DNA from: Chitinophagales bacterium
Lineage (GTDB): Bacteria > Bacteroidota > Bacteroidia > Chitinophagales > JADJOU01
Length of the DNA: 38,537 nucleotides
Assembly: GCA_016787225.1 (NCBI GenBank)
Contig: JAEUUY010000007.1
Span: forward strand, 1-38,537
Direction: 5' to 3'
In this document: one piece after another, positions 7,116 to 16,537 of the stretch
How the letters are laid out: each line of letters starts with the position of its first letter
Numbering within the stretch: the first letter of the stretch is position 1
Notes under the pieces: model-generated
What the model was told of the DNA's origin: nothing
The model's input: only the letters and a program-made list of their open reading frames with translations
Database searches by the model: none
Program-made: the position numbers and the translations under genes

Positions 7116-8513
7116 TTAAACTTCTGAAAATTGACGACTTTGCAACTTATTGTAGTCCGTCAAGCCATCATATTTTTTATGCGCAAGATGACCATCAACC
7201 TGCATAATAGTATCTAAAATAACTCCAATGGCTATCAACAATGAAGTGCCTCCATAAAAGCTAGCCCACTGCTGATCCACCTTTAAAAATAAAGTAACAA
7301 AGAATGGGAATATAGCTATAAGTCCTAGGAAAATAGAACCTGGAAGGGTGATTCTAGAAATAATCATATCTAGATAATCTGCCGTTTCACTTCCTGGTTT
7401 TACACCTGGTATAAATCCATTATTTCTCTTTAAATCATCCGCCATTTGAGAAGGGCTCATAACAATAGCAGTATACAAAAATGTCATGACAACAACCATT
7501 GCAAAAACCACTAAATTATATACCACACCACTAGGATTGGTTAAGTTAATCATCAATGTGCTATTCGGGTCAATAATTTTAAACTGCCCCAATAATGAAG
7601 GAAGGAACATAACTGCTTGAGCAAAAATGATAGGCATTACACCTGCAGTATTCAACTTCAAAGGTAAATATTGTCGCACACTCCCTGCTACTTCAGATGC
7701 CTCATCTTTTGAACTGGGAGCTGATTGTCTTCTACCAGGGATGACACTCATACCTCCACCTTCTACGATTCTTCTGGCATACTGTACTGCAACTTTTCTA
7801 GTAGCTTGTAGTACAAGAATAGTAACCATAATAACAAATACGAACAACAATAATTCCATGAGAATTAAGACAAGACCTCCCGTAGAAACTTGCTTTGCCT
7901 GCAATTCGTTGTAAAATGATACAGGTAAACGTGCTATAATACCTGCCATAATTATGATAGATACACCATTACCAAGTCCTCGTTCAGTAATTCTTTCACC
8001 TAACCATACTACGAATAATGTACCTGAGGTCAATACAAACATAGTCATAATAGTGAAGAAGGTTGTATTGATACCGGCTGCAGGCTGCATCCCCAGCCCA
8101 CGAAGAAAGGTAATATATCCTGCACCTTGGAATAATGTGAATAAAATGGTTAAATATCGTGTATACTGATTTATCGTTCTGCGACCACTTTCACCTTCCA
8201 TCTGTAATTTCTTAAATGAAGGAATTACAAACCCTAAAAGCTGCATAGCGATAGAAGCAGAGATGTATGGCATAACACCTAATCCGAATATTGAGGCCTG
8301 CGCAAAAGCACCACCAGCAAACATATTAAATAACCCTAATAAACCACCTTCAGCACTCTTACCTATATCTTTAATTGAAGCTAAATCAATACCTGGTAGT
8401 ACAATATGCGTACCCAATCTATAAATAGCTAATAAAATTAATGTATAATAAATCTTATTTCTAAGTTCTTTTATACTCCAGATACTCTTTATAGTTTCAA
8501 TAAATCCTTTCAT
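7116..8513 (-). CDS. secY: Protein translocase subunit SecY
   Basis: Channel subunit of the SecYEG inner-membrane translocon. 465 residues with about ten hydrophobic helices, starting with YYTLILLAIYRLGTHIVLPG (near 22-41), where SecY family members are strongly conserved. The cytoplasmic loop VQYARRIVEGGGMSVIPG (about 237-254) corresponds to the conserved C4-region motif. It lies 31 bases after rplO and 25 before map. Length slightly exceeds the E. coli protein. Confidence 0.97.
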   Translation of the reverse strand: MKGFIETIKSIWSIKELRNKIYYTLILLAIYRLGTHIVLPGIDLASIKDIGKSAEGGLLGLFNMFAGGAFAQASIFGLGVMPYISASIAMQLLGFVIPSFKKLQMEGESGRRTINQYTRYLTILFTLFQGAGYITFLRGLGMQPAAGINTTFFTIMTMFVLTSGTLFVVWLGERITERGLGNGVSIIIMAGIIARLPVSFYNELQAKQVSTGGLVLILMELLLFVFVIMVTILVLQATRKVAVQYARRIVEGGGMSVIPGRRQSAPSSKDEASEVAGSVRQYLPLKLNTAGVMPIIFAQAVMFLPSLLGQFKIIDPNSTLMINLTNPSGVVYNLVVFAMVVVMTFLYTAIVMSPSQMADDLKRNNGFIPGVKPGSETADYLDMIISRITLPGSIFLGLIAIFPFFVTLFLKVDQQWASFYGGTSLLIAIGVILDTIMQVDGHLAHKKYDGLTDYNKLQSRQFSEV

Positions 8514-8544
8514 GGTCTAGATAAGGTGTTTATAATTCTTAGTA

Positions 8545-8991
8545 CTAAATAATTGATACATTACAACCTTTCGCCTCAGCTGCCTCTTTCGCTTTAGCGC
8601 TGATAGCATGAACTTTCATAGGAACTGAGATTGTCAATTCTCCATGAGCTAATACTTTAACTTTGTCAAATTTTTGAATAACTCTATTTTCTCTCAATGT
8701 TTCGAAAGAAAATTCGGTCATGGCGTACTTAGTTACCAATTCATTAATCTTAGTTAAATTGAATGGAACATATTCTACTTTGTTCAAAGATTTGAATCCT
8801 TTTTTAGGTATTCTTCTTTGTAATGGCATCTGTCCTCCCTCGAATCCTCTCTTTTGAGAATAGCCAGAATTAGACTGAGCACCTTTATGACCTCTAGTAG
8901 ATGTTCCACCTTTACCAGAACCTTGTCCTCTACCTACTCTTTTTGAACTTTTAACTGCGCCTTTTGCTGGCTTCAATTCATGTAACTTCAT
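8545..8991 (-). CDS. rplO: 50S ribosomal protein L15
   Basis: uL15, late-assembly 23S rRNA binder. 148 residues. The N-terminus MKLHELKPAKGAVKSSKRVG followed by the Gly-rich GRGQGSGKGGTSTRGHKGAQ (22-41) is diagnostic. GFEGGQMPLQRRIPKKGF follows, then the C-terminal globular domain. It is between rpmD (28 bases) and secY (31 bases) as usual. Confidence 0.98.
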   Translation of the reverse strand: MKLHELKPAKGAVKSSKRVGRGQGSGKGGTSTRGHKGAQSNSGYSQKRGFEGGQMPLQRRIPKKGFKSLNKVEYVPFNLTKINELVTKYAMTEFSFETLRENRVIQKFDKVKVLAHGELTISVPMKVHAISAKAKEAAEAKGCNVSII

Positions 8992-9019
8992 TATACTATG
9001 TATTTTCTATTTAATACTA

Positions 9020-9199
9020 TTACAGATTTTCTACTGACAATAAGTGTTTTACTTTATTGATCATTCCTTCCATCGCTGGATTTAACTCCACCTCGCGCGA
9101 TTGATTCATTTTACGCAAACCCAATGCTATCAATGTAGCTTTCTGGTCCTTGCTTCTATCTATAGAACTTTTAACTTGTGTTATTCTTACCTTGCTCAT
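9020..9199 (-). CDS. rpmD: 50S ribosomal protein L30
   Basis: uL30, 59 residues, read directly from the rpsE-rplO gap. It begins MSKVRITQVKSSIDRSKDQK and continues through ATLIALGLRKMNQ, the family pattern, ending KHLLSVENL. Spacing is 54 bases from rpsE and 28 to rplO. Its leader has two tandem copies of a 16-base unit containing ACTGAACAAACTG (9206-9237). Confidence 0.97.
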   Translation of the reverse strand: MSKVRITQVKSSIDRSKDQKATLIALGLRKMNQSREVELNPAMEGMINKVKHLLSVENL

Positions 9200-9205
9200 A
9201 TTTTG

Positions 9206-9240
9206 CAGTTTGTTCAGTTTACAGTTTGTTCAGTTTGCAG
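9206..9240. repeat. 16-bp tandem repeat in the rpmD leader
   Basis: Plus strand CAGTTTGTTCAGTTTA then CAGTTTGTTCAGTTTG, then CAG: two 16-base units differing in one base. It starts 7 bases from the rpmD start codon. The unit matches the single copies before rpmJ, rplN and rplV. Confidence 0.7.
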
Positions 9241-9253
9241 TAGTATCTTATTT

Positions 9254-9769
9254 TTAACCGTTGAATACTTTATCCATTTTTACACTTCTATTGAAAGCTA
9301 TGGTAGAAGGAGTTCTCAATTTTGAAAGGGCATCAAACGTCGCTTTGATAACGTTATTAGCATTTGATGTACCTTGCGATTTAGCCAATACGTTATGGAT
9401 ACCCGCACTTTCAAGTACTGTTCGCATAGCTCCACCAGCGATAACACCCGTACCATTTGTTGCAGGCTTAATCAATACCTTTCCAGCACCGAATTTTCCT
9501 GTCTGCTCATGAGGAATAGTTCCATTCAAAACAGGTACTGTAATCAAATGCTTTTTAGCATCATCAATTCCTTTTTGAATAGCATCAGTTACTTCTTTTG
9601 CTTTACCTTGTCCATATCCTACTACACCGCTACCGTTACCGATAACTACTGTAGCAGAAAAACTAAAGTGACGACCACCTTTAGTGACCTTTACTACTCT
9701 TCTTAGAGCTACAACTTTTTCTTTAAGTTCTAGTTCACTTGCCTTTATACTATTTACTGTATTCGTCAT
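9254..9769 (-). CDS. rpsE: 30S ribosomal protein S5
   Basis: uS5 takes part in decoding fidelity and the mRNA entry helicase. 171 residues. The N-terminal dsRBD-like domain with [20 protein letters not shown] (about 18-37) and [12 protein letters not shown] is followed by the C-terminal fold with [20 protein letters not shown]. It lies between rplR (27 bases) and rpmD (54 bases). Confidence 0.98.
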   Translation of the reverse strand: MTNTVNSIKASELELKEKVVALRRVVKVTKGGRHFSFSATVVIGNGSGVVGYGQGKAKEVTDAIQKGIDDAKKHLITVPVLNGTIPHEQTGKFGAGKVLIKPATNGTGVIAGGAMRTVLESAGIHNVLAKSQGTSNANNVIKATFDALSKLRTPSTIAFNRSVKMDKVFNG

Positions 9770-9796
9770 ACTGATAATTTGTTATAGTCGTTGATA

Positions 9797-10141
9797 TTAA
9801 AATTTAAGTCCTGCTTCTCTAGCAGCTTCTGCTAATGCTTTTACTCTTCCATGATATAAAAAACCACTTCTATCAAATACCACGGAGCCTATACCTTTAG
9901 AACTTGCTTTCTCTGCGATAGCCTTGCCTACCTTAGCAGATACATCAGACTTTGGTCCACCATCTTTTATTTCTTTCGAACTTGCAGATACTAAGGTGTT
10001 ACCATTGATATCGTCTATCAACTGCACATAGATTTGCTTATTACTTCTATAGACAGTCATACGAGGCTTTTCAGTCGTTCCTGTAATTTTTGAACGTATT
10101 TTCTTGTGAATTTTTTCTCTTCTCTCAGATTTATTTATCAT
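9797..10141 (-). CDS. rplR: 50S ribosomal protein L18
   Basis: uL18 binds 5S rRNA in the central protuberance. 114 residues, usual length. [20 protein letters not shown] (25-44), the [13 protein letters not shown] segment and the C-terminal [20 protein letters not shown] (87-106) are diagnostic. It is in the standard position between rplF and rpsE. Confidence 0.98.
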   Translation of the reverse strand: MINKSERREKIHKKIRSKITGTTEKPRMTVYRSNKQIYVQLIDDINGNTLVSASSKEIKDGGPKSDVSAKVGKAIAEKASSKGIGSVVFDRSGFLYHGRVKALAEAAREAGLKF

Positions 10142-10187
10142 TTCAATTCTATTTTAATCTTAATACCTTAAACTCGATACCTTAATA

Positions 10188-10742
10188 TTACTTCTTAGCG
10201 CCAGCTTTTCCAGCTTTCTTTCTCAATTCTTGACCTTGGAACTTGATACCTTTTCCTTTATATGGCTCAGGTTTTCTTATCTTCTGTATTCTTGCTGCTA
10301 CCTGACCTAATAATTGCAAATCATGTGACTCTAACGTAATGGTAGGAGGAGTACCTTTTTCCATAGCTGTAGATACTTTGATTTCACTTGGTATCATAAA
10401 CACTACAGGGTGAGAATATCCAACCGCCAATTCTAGCAGTTGACCTTGATTAGAACATCTAAAACCTACACCGATCATCTCCATTTTCTTAGTATATCCC
10501 TCTGATACACCTACAACCATATTGTTTATTAATGCTCTATATAGACCATGCATCGCTTTGTGTCTCTTCTGCTCAGTAGGTCTTTCTACTGTCAGTTCAC
10601 TTCCATCTATTTTCACATTTATATCTCTATCGATAGCCTGGACCAATTCTCCTTTTTTACCTTTAACGGTAACTTGTCCATTATTAAACTTCACCTCTAC
10701 TCCCGCTGGGATTGTAATAGGATTTTTACCAATTCGTGACAT
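10188..10742 (-). CDS. rplF: 50S ribosomal protein L6
   Basis: uL6, near the factor-binding site of the large subunit. 184 residues with two repeats of the same fold. It starts MSRIGKNPITIPAGVEVKF. The C-terminal signature PEPYKGKGIKFQGQELRKKA (158-177) matches the family. A leader with AAACTG-rich sequence lies before the start. It lies 48 bases from rpsH and 46 from rplR. Confidence 0.98.
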   Translation of the reverse strand: MSRIGKNPITIPAGVEVKFNNGQVTVKGKKGELVQAIDRDINVKIDGSELTVERPTEQKRHKAMHGLYRALINNMVVGVSEGYTKKMEMIGVGFRCSNQGQLLELAVGYSHPVVFMIPSEIKVSTAMEKGTPPTITLESHDLQLLGQVAARIQKIRKPEPYKGKGIKFQGQELRKKAGKAGAKK

Positions 10743-10790
10743 ACTTTTTTCTTTTTATCGATTTACAGTTTGTATTAACTTGTATTTATA

Positions 10791-11195
10791 TTAGCTTACA
10801 GAACAAATCAATTCTCCGCCTACATTCAATTTTCTAGCTTCTTTATCTGTGATAACGCCTTTAGGTGTACTTAAAATCGTGACTCCTAATCCTGACATGG
10901 TTCTAGGTATTTCATTACAAGAAGCATAGGCTCTTAATCCTGGTCTACTCAAACGCTTGATAGTTCTAATAACAGGCTGTCTAGTCACAGGATCATACTT
11001 TAATGCTATCTTGATAACACCTTGACCACCGAAAGCTTCATTCTCAAACTTATATTTTGCAATGAATCCATGATCGTGTAATATTTCCGTGATTTTTTTC
11101 TTTAGATTAGATGCTGGAATCTCTACAATTCTATGACCTGCAGCTTGTGCATTTCTCACTCTTGTCAAATAATCTGAAATTGGATCTGTATACAT
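10791..11195 (-). CDS. rpsH: 30S ribosomal protein S8
   Basis: uS8 binds the central domain of 16S rRNA; in E. coli it also represses the spc operon by binding its mRNA. 134 residues. Landmarks are MYTDPISDYLTRVRNAQAAG at the start, RTIKRLSRPGLRAYAS (77-92) and the C-terminal GLGVTILSTPKGVITDKEAR (101-120). It lies between rpsN (41 bases) and rplF. I could not recognise an S8-binding mimic in the adjoining leaders. Confidence 0.98.
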   Translation of the reverse strand: MYTDPISDYLTRVRNAQAAGHRIVEIPASNLKKKITEILHDHGFIAKYKFENEAFGGQGVIKIALKYDPVTRQPVIRTIKRLSRPGLRAYASCNEIPRTMSGLGVTILSTPKGVITDKEARKLNVGGELICSVS

Positions 11196-11236
11196 ATTTC
11201 TTCTTTATTAGTTATTTGTTTATTTTATCCTCAATT

Positions 11237-11506
11237 CTACCAGCTTGCTTTTGTCACACCAGGTAGTTTGCCATACGAAGCTAATTCTCTAAATACGTTA
11301 CGTGAAATTCCAAAATGTCTAATATAACCTTTTGGTCTTCCTGTGATTTGACATCTATTGTGCAGTCTATTCTTACAAGAATTTTTTGGTAGCTTATCTA
11401 ACTCTAACCAATTTCCTTCTTCTTTAAGAGCTTTTCTTTTTTCAGCAAACTTTGCTACTAGTTTAGCTCTTTTAACTTCTCTTGCTATGATTGATTTACT
11501 TGCCAT
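11237..11506 (-). CDS. rpsN: 30S ribosomal protein S14, long zinc-less form
   Basis: uS14 of the small-subunit head. The 89 residues and the lack of two CxxC pairs define the long zinc-independent type. Only two isolated Cys occur, in [20 protein letters not shown] (42-61). The C-terminal [20 protein letters not shown] is typical. Its leader shares TTTCAGTTTATTC and TTATCCGTT with the rplV leader. Lies between rplE (37 bases) and rpsH (41 bases). Confidence 0.98.
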   Translation of the reverse strand: MASKSIIAREVKRAKLVAKFAEKRKALKEEGNWLELDKLPKNSCKNRLHNRCQITGRPKGYIRHFGISRNVFRELASYGKLPGVTKASW

Positions 11507-11543
11507 ATTTTCAGTTTATTCTATTATCCGTTGTTTCAGTTGA

Positions 11544-12092
11544 TTAGCTTTTGAAAGGTAGTCCTAGTAATTTTAACAGTTCAAAACACTCTGCATCTGT
11601 CTTCGCCGAGGTTACGAACGTAATATCCATACCAGAGATTTTATTGATCTTATCGATATCTATTTCTGGGAAGATAATTTGCTCAGTTATACCCATATTG
11701 TAGTTACCTCTTCCATCAAAACCTTTATTATTTATTCCTCTGAAATCTCTTACCCGTGGTAAAGAAACAGAAACAAATCGATCTAAGAATTCATACATCT
11801 GATTGCTTCTCAAAGTCACTTTAGCTCCAATAGGCATACCAGAACGCAATTTGAAATTTGCAATATCTTTCTTAGAATATGTGGCTACTGCTTTTTGTCC
11901 AGAAATTATTGTCATTTCTTCTACAGCATTGTTGACTAATTTCTTATCAGCTACGGCACCTTTCACACCTTGGTTCAACACTATTTTCTGAAGTCTAGGA
12001 ACCTGCATGACAGACTTATAACCGAATTTCTCAGTCATCTGCTTGACTATTTCTTTTTTATATCTTTCTTGTAATCTTGGTATATAACTCAT
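11544..12092 (-). CDS. rplE: 50S ribosomal protein L5
   Basis: uL5 binds 5S rRNA and contacts P-site tRNA. 182 residues. [40 protein letters not shown] (31-50) and the family segment [20 protein letters not shown] (108-127) are clear. Start chosen at the ATG 15 bases after rplX; no in-frame alternative fits better. Confidence 0.98.
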   Translation of the reverse strand: MSYIPRLQERYKKEIVKQMTEKFGYKSVMQVPRLQKIVLNQGVKGAVADKKLVNNAVEEMTIISGQKAVATYSKKDIANFKLRSGMPIGAKVTLRSNQMYEFLDRFVSVSLPRVRDFRGINNKGFDGRGNYNMGITEQIIFPEIDIDKINKISGMDITFVTSAKTDAECFELLKLLGLPFKS

Positions 12093-12107
12093 GATTCTTT
12101 TATTTTA

Positions 12108-12422
12108 TTACTTAATAATCTCTCCTGATTTTTTTGAAAATCTTACCCAGCTGTCACCTTCTTTCTTTTTACCGACTCTAGAAGCATTTCCCTTTGCATC
12201 CAAAAGCATAACATTGCTCACATGGATAGGAGCCTCTTTTTCTATGATACCACCTTCAGGTTTAGAAGCTGATGGTTTTGTATGTCTCTTCACCATATTG
12301 ATACCTTCTACCAATACTCTCATTTTCTTAACATCTACAGACTTAATAACTCCTGATTTTCCTTTATCATCACCAGCTATTACTTGTACTGTATCTCCTT
12401 TCTTTATTTTTAACTTTATCAT
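12108..12422 (-). CDS. rplX: 50S ribosomal protein L24
   Basis: uL24, an assembly-initiator protein near the tunnel exit. 104 residues. The KOW motif [20 protein letters not shown] is at about 9-28, followed by [17 protein letters not shown]. The usual KOW-protein length. It lies 36 bases from rplN and 15 from rplE. Confidence 0.98.
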   Translation of the reverse strand: MIKLKIKKGDTVQVIAGDDKGKSGVIKSVDVKKMRVLVEGINMVKRHTKPSASKPEGGIIEKEAPIHVSNVMLLDAKGNASRVGKKKEGDSWVRFSKKSGEIIK

Positions 12423-12458
12423 TTTCGTACGTTTTTATCGTTGTGTTTGCTATTTGAA

Positions 12459-12827
12459 TTATAGTACCTCTGGTGCCAATGAAACAATTTTCATAAAGTT
12501 TGAATCTCTTAATTCTCTAGCCACTGGACCGAAAATACGCGATCCTCTTGGCTCATCAGAAGCATTTAACAACACACAAGCATTGTCATCAAATCGGATA
12601 TATGAACCATCTTTTCTTCTTGTTTGCTTCTTCGTTCTCACGACTACAGCTCTCGATACGATTCCTTTTTTTATACCTGCCTGAGGTAAAGCTTTCTTTA
12701 CCGTTACAATTACTTGGTCGCCAATAGAAGCATATCTTCTCTTAGTACCACCTAAAACTCTTATGACAAGAACTTCTTTTGCTCCGCTATTGTCTGCTAC
12801 ATTTAGTCTCGACTCTTGTTGTATCAT
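12459..12827 (-). CDS. rplN: 50S ribosomal protein L14
   Basis: uL14 forms inter-subunit bridges and is the binding site of the silencing factor RsfS. 122 residues, exactly the common length. It starts [20 protein letters not shown], and the [20 protein letters not shown] segment (84-103) is diagnostic. Its leader has ACTGAATAAACTA 8 bases before the ATG. Confidence 0.98.
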   Translation of the reverse strand: MIQQESRLNVADNSGAKEVLVIRVLGGTKRRYASIGDQVIVTVKKALPQAGIKKGIVSRAVVVRTKKQTRRKDGSYIRFDDNACVLLNASDEPRGSRIFGPVARELRDSNFMKIVSLAPEVL

Positions 12828-12901
12828 TTCTTTTAGTTTATTCAGTTGACAGTGGGTAATAAATGATTGCTACCCTTCTTATTTTATTTTTTTCAATATA
12901 C

Positions 12902-13159
12902 TTAGATAGCTCTTTCTAAAATTTCTATCAATCTCCAACGCTTCGTTTTACTCAATGGTCTAGTCTCCATCACCTTCACAATATCGCCTACTTTGCACTC
13001 ATTATTTTCATCATGAGCCTGAAATTTCTTAGAAGATTTCATAACCTTTCCATATAATGGATGCTTTATCTTTTTCTCTACTAGTATTGTAATAGTCTTG
13101 TCTCTTTTATCACTGACTACTTTACCTTGAATTTCTTTTCTTTTATTTCTTACTTCCAT
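12902..13159 (-). CDS. rpsQ: 30S ribosomal protein S17
   Basis: uS17, an early 16S rRNA binder with an OB fold. 85 residues. [20 protein letters not shown] (7-26), [20 protein letters not shown] (33-52) and [18 protein letters not shown] are family signatures. It follows rpmC by 21 bases. The next spacer (74 bases to rplN) is the longest within the S10-spc part. Confidence 0.98.
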   Translation of the reverse strand: MEVRNKRKEIQGKVVSDKRDKTITILVEKKIKHPLYGKVMKSSKKFQAHDENNECKVGDIVKVMETRPLSKTKRWRLIEILERAI

Positions 13160-13180
13160 GACTAAATGTTTCTATATAAA

Positions 13181-13375
13181 TTATTTACTAGCTAAGGCTG
13201 TTAACATTCTAGCTATATTTCTTCTTGCTATTCTCAATTCTATTGGATTAGCGAGCGGTGATACCGCATGATTAAACTGCATCTTGTAGTATTTTTGCTT
13301 CTCCTGAACTATGCTCTTGACTAAATCTTCCTTAGCCATATCATTATAGTTTACTTTTTTCGCATTCTTTGCCAT
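13181..13375 (-). CDS. rpmC: 50S ribosomal protein L29
   Basis: uL29 lies at the polypeptide exit and takes part in trigger factor/SRP docking. 64 residues, two helices. NPIELRIARRNIARMLTAL (43-61) is the conserved helix 2. The N-terminal dozen residues (MAKNAKKVNYND) are a slight extension compared with E. coli. Flanked by rplP and rpsQ as expected. Confidence 0.97.
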   Translation of the reverse strand: MAKNAKKVNYNDMAKEDLVKSIVQEKQKYYKMQFNHAVSPLANPIELRIARRNIARMLTALASK

Positions 13376-13425
13376 TTCCTTATTTTTATATTTTCTAGAA
13401 AATCTTATATTTCTCTCTACAATAA

Positions 13426-13848
13426 TTATGCTTCTACGTAATCGTGTCTTGTAATGATTTTACACTTACAAGGCATTTTCTGAGCAGCTAGTCTTAAAGC
13501 CTCGTTCGCCACCTCAGATGGTACACCGTCAATTTCGAACAATATAGTTCCTGGCTTAATCACTGCCACCCAGCCTTCTGGGTTACCTTTACCCTTACCC
13601 ATACGTACCTCAGCTGGTTTCTTGGTGATAGGCTTGTCTGGAAATATTTTGATCCAAACCTGTCCTTCTCTCTTCATATATCTAGTTAAAGCGATACGGG
13701 CAGATTCAATTTGTCTATTTGTAATCCATCCTTCGTCTAAGCTTTTTAATCCGAAAGAGCCTTGAAGAAGTTCAAAACCTCTCGTGGCATTTCCTTTAAT
13801 CTTTCCTTTAAATTGCTTTCTAAATTTCGTTCTTTTAGGGAGTAACAT
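13426..13848 (-). CDS. rplP: 50S ribosomal protein L16
   Basis: uL16 organises the A-site/peptidyl-transferase region. 140 residues. It starts [19 protein letters not shown]. The family signatures [20 protein letters not shown] (51-70) and [18 protein letters not shown] (82-99) are intact. The Arg that YcfD-type oxygenases hydroxylate in E. coli corresponds to the region around residue 81; no such enzyme is in this window. Between rpsC and rpmC. Confidence 0.98.
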   Translation of the reverse strand: MLLPKRTKFRKQFKGKIKGNATRGFELLQGSFGLKSLDEGWITNRQIESARIALTRYMKREGQVWIKIFPDKPITKKPAEVRMGKGKGNPEGWVAVIKPGTILFEIDGVPSEVANEALRLAAQKMPCKCKIITRHDYVEA

Positions 13849-13873
13849 ATTTCTCTATTTTTTCTACTAAATA

Positions 13874-14671
13874 TTATCTTCTATCTCTATCTCCACCTCT
13901 TCTATTGCCTTCTCTATCTCCACCTCTTCGGTTACCTTCTCTATCTCCGCCACCTCTTCTATTGTCTCTTCCACCTTCACCTCTATTCGATGTCATTTTA
14001 CCGCCTTTGTCACCAGCTTGTTCTTGATTCGGAGTTAAATCTACTTTACCTAGCATTTCACCTCTACATATCCAAACTTTCACACCGATTTTTCCGTAGA
14101 TAGTCAATGCTTCTTTCCAGGTATAGTCTATATCAGCTCTGAAAGTATGTAATGGTGTTCTACCTAACTTGAATTCTTCCGTTCTAGCCATCTCCACTCC
14201 ACCTAATCTACCAGAGGCTCTCACCTTAATACCTTCAGCTCCTGCTCTCATAGTAGCTGCTAATGCCATTTTTATAGCTCTTTTATAGGCTACTCTGGCC
14301 TCGATTTGTTTGCAGATATTTTCACCTACGATATTCGCATCCAATTCCGGATTCTTTACCTCCATAATATTGATCTGGATTTCTTTCCCAGTCAATTTAT
14401 CTAAATCTTTTTTCAATAACTCTACATCTTGGCCTCCTTTACCTATTACGATACCTGGTTTAGAGGTATGAATCGTCACAGTAACTCTCTTCAATGTTCT
14501 TTCGATAACTACCTTAGCTATACCAGCCTTAGCTATTTTTTTCTCGATATATGCTCTTATCTTCTCATCTTCTGCCATTTTGCTAGCAGCATCTTTACCA
14601 CCATACCAGTTAGATTCCCATCCTCTGATAATACCTAATCTATTTGCAATTGGATTCGTCTTTTGTCCCAT
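13874..14671 (-). CDS. rpsC: 30S ribosomal protein S3 with Arg-Gly-rich tail
   Basis: uS3 of the small-subunit head, with mRNA-entry contacts. 265 residues. The KH domain with [20 protein letters not shown] (75-94) and the C-terminal fold ([20 protein letters not shown], about 143-162) are complete by about residue 215. The rest is an Arg/Gly/Asp/Asn-rich tail with near-perfect repeats of GNRRGGDRE, probably disordered. E. coli S3 is 233 residues, so this is about 30 longer. The repeats are visible as repeated DNA at 13874-13960. Confidence 0.98.
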   Translation of the reverse strand: MGQKTNPIANRLGIIRGWESNWYGGKDAASKMAEDEKIRAYIEKKIAKAGIAKVVIERTLKRVTVTIHTSKPGIVIGKGGQDVELLKKDLDKLTGKEIQINIMEVKNPELDANIVGENICKQIEARVAYKRAIKMALAATMRAGAEGIKVRASGRLGGVEMARTEEFKLGRTPLHTFRADIDYTWKEALTIYGKIGVKVWICRGEMLGKVDLTPNQEQAGDKGGKMTSNRGEGGRDNRRGGGDREGNRRGGDREGNRRGGDRDRR

Positions 14672-14676
14672 TATTC

Positions 14677-15021
14677 TTATGAGTTTTTGTTATCTAAAAT
14701 GATTGATACGTGGTTACTTCTTTTTCTGATTCTGTATGCTCTTCCTTGTGGTGCAGGTTGAAATCTCTTCAGCATTTTACCTTCATTCACCATGATAGTT
14801 TTTACGAAAAGATTTACACTATCTGCACTATCACCACTTTTTTGCTCCCAGTTATTCACTGCTGATAAGAGTAGTTTGTGCAATTTGACAGCAGGCTCTT
14901 TCTTTGAGAACTTCAGTATGTTTAGAGCTTCATTGACCTCTTTTCCTCTTATGATATCTGCTACTAGTCTCATCTTACGAGGAGAGGTAGGGCAGTTATT
15001 TAATTTTGCTACAGCTTCCAT
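14677..15021 (-). CDS. rplV: 50S ribosomal protein L22
   Basis: uL22, whose loop lines the exit tunnel. 114 residues. [20 protein letters not shown] (8-27) and the C-terminal [20 protein letters not shown] (84-103) are diagnostic; the tunnel loop is uninterrupted. Five bases separate it from rpsC. Its leader has ACTGAATAAACTG followed by AAAAGTA before the ATG. Confidence 0.98.
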   Translation of the reverse strand: MEAVAKLNNCPTSPRKMRLVADIIRGKEVNEALNILKFSKKEPAVKLHKLLLSAVNNWEQKSGDSADSVNLFVKTIMVNEGKMLKRFQPAPQGRAYRIRKRSNHVSIILDNKNS

Positions 15022-15064
15022 TACTTTTCAGTTTATTCAGTTATCCGTTTATATACTTACTTTA

Positions 15065-15334
15065 TTATTTAATTTTCTTAGAAGAGTGACCTTTGAATTG
15101 TCTTGTCGGTGCGAATTCTCCTAACTTATGTCCTACCATATTTTCTGTAACATAGACTGGGAAAAATTTATTTCCATTATGTACAGCGAAGGTATGACCT
15201 ACCATATCAGGAATAATCATACTGGCTCTGCTCCAAGTCTTAATGGTTACTTTTTTGTTTGCATCATTTGCAGTTTCTACTTTTTTCAATAAAGTATATG
15301 CTACATATGGTCCTTTTTTCAGTGATCTTGCCAT
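15065..15334 (-). CDS. rpsS: 30S ribosomal protein S19
   Basis: uS19 of the small-subunit head. 89 residues. [20 protein letters not shown] at the start, [20 protein letters not shown] (34-53) and the C-terminal [20 protein letters not shown] (66-85) are unmistakable. Between rplB (35 bases) and rplV (43 bases). Confidence 0.98.
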   Translation of the reverse strand: MARSLKKGPYVAYTLLKKVETANDANKKVTIKTWSRASMIIPDMVGHTFAVHNGNKFFPVYVTENMVGHKLGEFAPTRQFKGHSSKKIK

Positions 15335-15369
15335 TTCTTTTCGTTTTTCGTTATATGTTTATTCGAAAA

Positions 15370-16194
15370 TTATTTTTTCTTTCTAGATATTATATGTCTG
15401 CTACTTGCCTTATTTACATCTCTTGTCTTAAGACCCTTAGCCTTCTGACCGTTTCTAGATCTTGGGTGACCACCTGTTGATCTACCTTCACCACCACCCA
15501 TTGGGTGATCGACTGGGTTCATAGCTACACCTCTTACTCTAGGTCTTCTTCCGATATGTCTGCTTTTACCTGCTTTACCTTTCACCTCTAGAGAATGGTC
15601 TCCATTTGAAACAGTACCTATAGTCGCTAAGCAATTGGCTAAAACCAATCTATTCTCACCTGAGCTCAACTTTAAAAGAGCGTATTTACCTTCTCTGGAA
15701 AGCAATTGAGCACTAGTACCTGCGCTTCTTACCATTTGAGCCCCTCTTCCTGGTTGTAATTCGACATTATGAATCATTGAACCTAGAGGCACTTCACTCA
15801 AAGGTAATGTGTTTCCTAACTCTGGTGCAGAACCTGGTCCAGAAATAATTTTCTGACCTACTTTGATACCTGCAGGAGCCAATACATATCTCTTATCACC
15901 GTTTTTGAAAACTACTAAGCAAATGAAAGCAGTTCTATATGGATCGTATTCGATTGTTTTAACCTCTCCTTCGATTCCAAAATTATTTCTCTTGAAATCG
16001 ATGATTCTATACTGCTTCTTATTACCACCACCCAAGTAACGCATTGTCATTCTACCTTGGTTATTTCTACCACCAGAGGATCTCAGTGTAGTAGTTAATG
16101 ATTTCTCAGGAGTACTTGTCGTTATCTCAGAATAGGTATTACCTATTCTATGTCTCATACCTGGGGTTATCGGTCTATATTTCTTGATTGCCAT
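15370..16194 (-). CDS. rplB: 50S ribosomal protein L2
   Basis: uL2, essential for subunit joining and peptidyl-transferase organisation. 274 residues, usual length. RNNQGRMTMRYLGGGNKKQY (43-62) is the N-terminal RNA-binding part. NPVDHPMGGGEGRSTGGHPR (about 226-245) is the signature containing the conserved His near the catalytic centre. Standard place between rplW and rpsS. Confidence 0.98.
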   Translation of the reverse strand: MAIKKYRPITPGMRHRIGNTYSEITTSTPEKSLTTTLRSSGGRNNQGRMTMRYLGGGNKKQYRIIDFKRNNFGIEGEVKTIEYDPYRTAFICLVVFKNGDKRYVLAPAGIKVGQKIISGPGSAPELGNTLPLSEVPLGSMIHNVELQPGRGAQMVRSAGTSAQLLSREGKYALLKLSSGENRLVLANCLATIGTVSNGDHSLEVKGKAGKSRHIGRRPRVRGVAMNPVDHPMGGGEGRSTGGHPRSRNGQKAKGLKTRDVNKASSRHIISRKKK

Positions 16195-16234
16195 CTTTAT
16201 CTAATTTTCTACTCTAATTAATTTGAAGAATCGA

Positions 16235-16531
16235 TTAACTGTAAATGTCTATCGTATTACCTTCTTTCAATGTAATATAAGCTTTTTTAGCAGCTGATTT
16301 TCTACCAGATACCATACCTTTTTTTGTCATTTTAGTAGTCACTTTACCTGGAGTGATAGAAGTGTTTACTGCTACTACATCTACATTGAAATATGATTCT
16401 ACCGCAGATTTGATTTCTGCTTTCGTAGATTTTCTATCTACGATAAACACATATTTATTTTGCTTCTCTGTTACTAGATTGCTCTTTTCTGTAACAAGTG
16501 GTCTGATTAAAACTCTTTTTGTCCCTTGCAT
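16235..16531 (-). CDS. rplW: 50S ribosomal protein L23
   Basis: uL23 at the tunnel exit is the docking site for trigger factor and SRP. 98 residues. RPLVTEKSNLVTEKQNKYVF (10-29) is the family start, and VDVVAVNTSITPGKVTTKM the middle. It follows rplD by 6 bases and precedes rplB by 40. Confidence 0.97.
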   Translation of the reverse strand: MQGTKRVLIRPLVTEKSNLVTEKQNKYVFIVDRKSTKAEIKSAVESYFNVDVVAVNTSITPGKVTTKMTKKGMVSGRKSAAKKAYITLKEGNTIDIYS

Positions 16532-16537
16532 GATTTC

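Noticed and set aside
12091-12684. 197-codon frame opposite rplX and rplN
   Set aside because: It lies wholly antisense to two certain ribosomal genes and has no recognisable domain; its length follows from codon use on the other strand.
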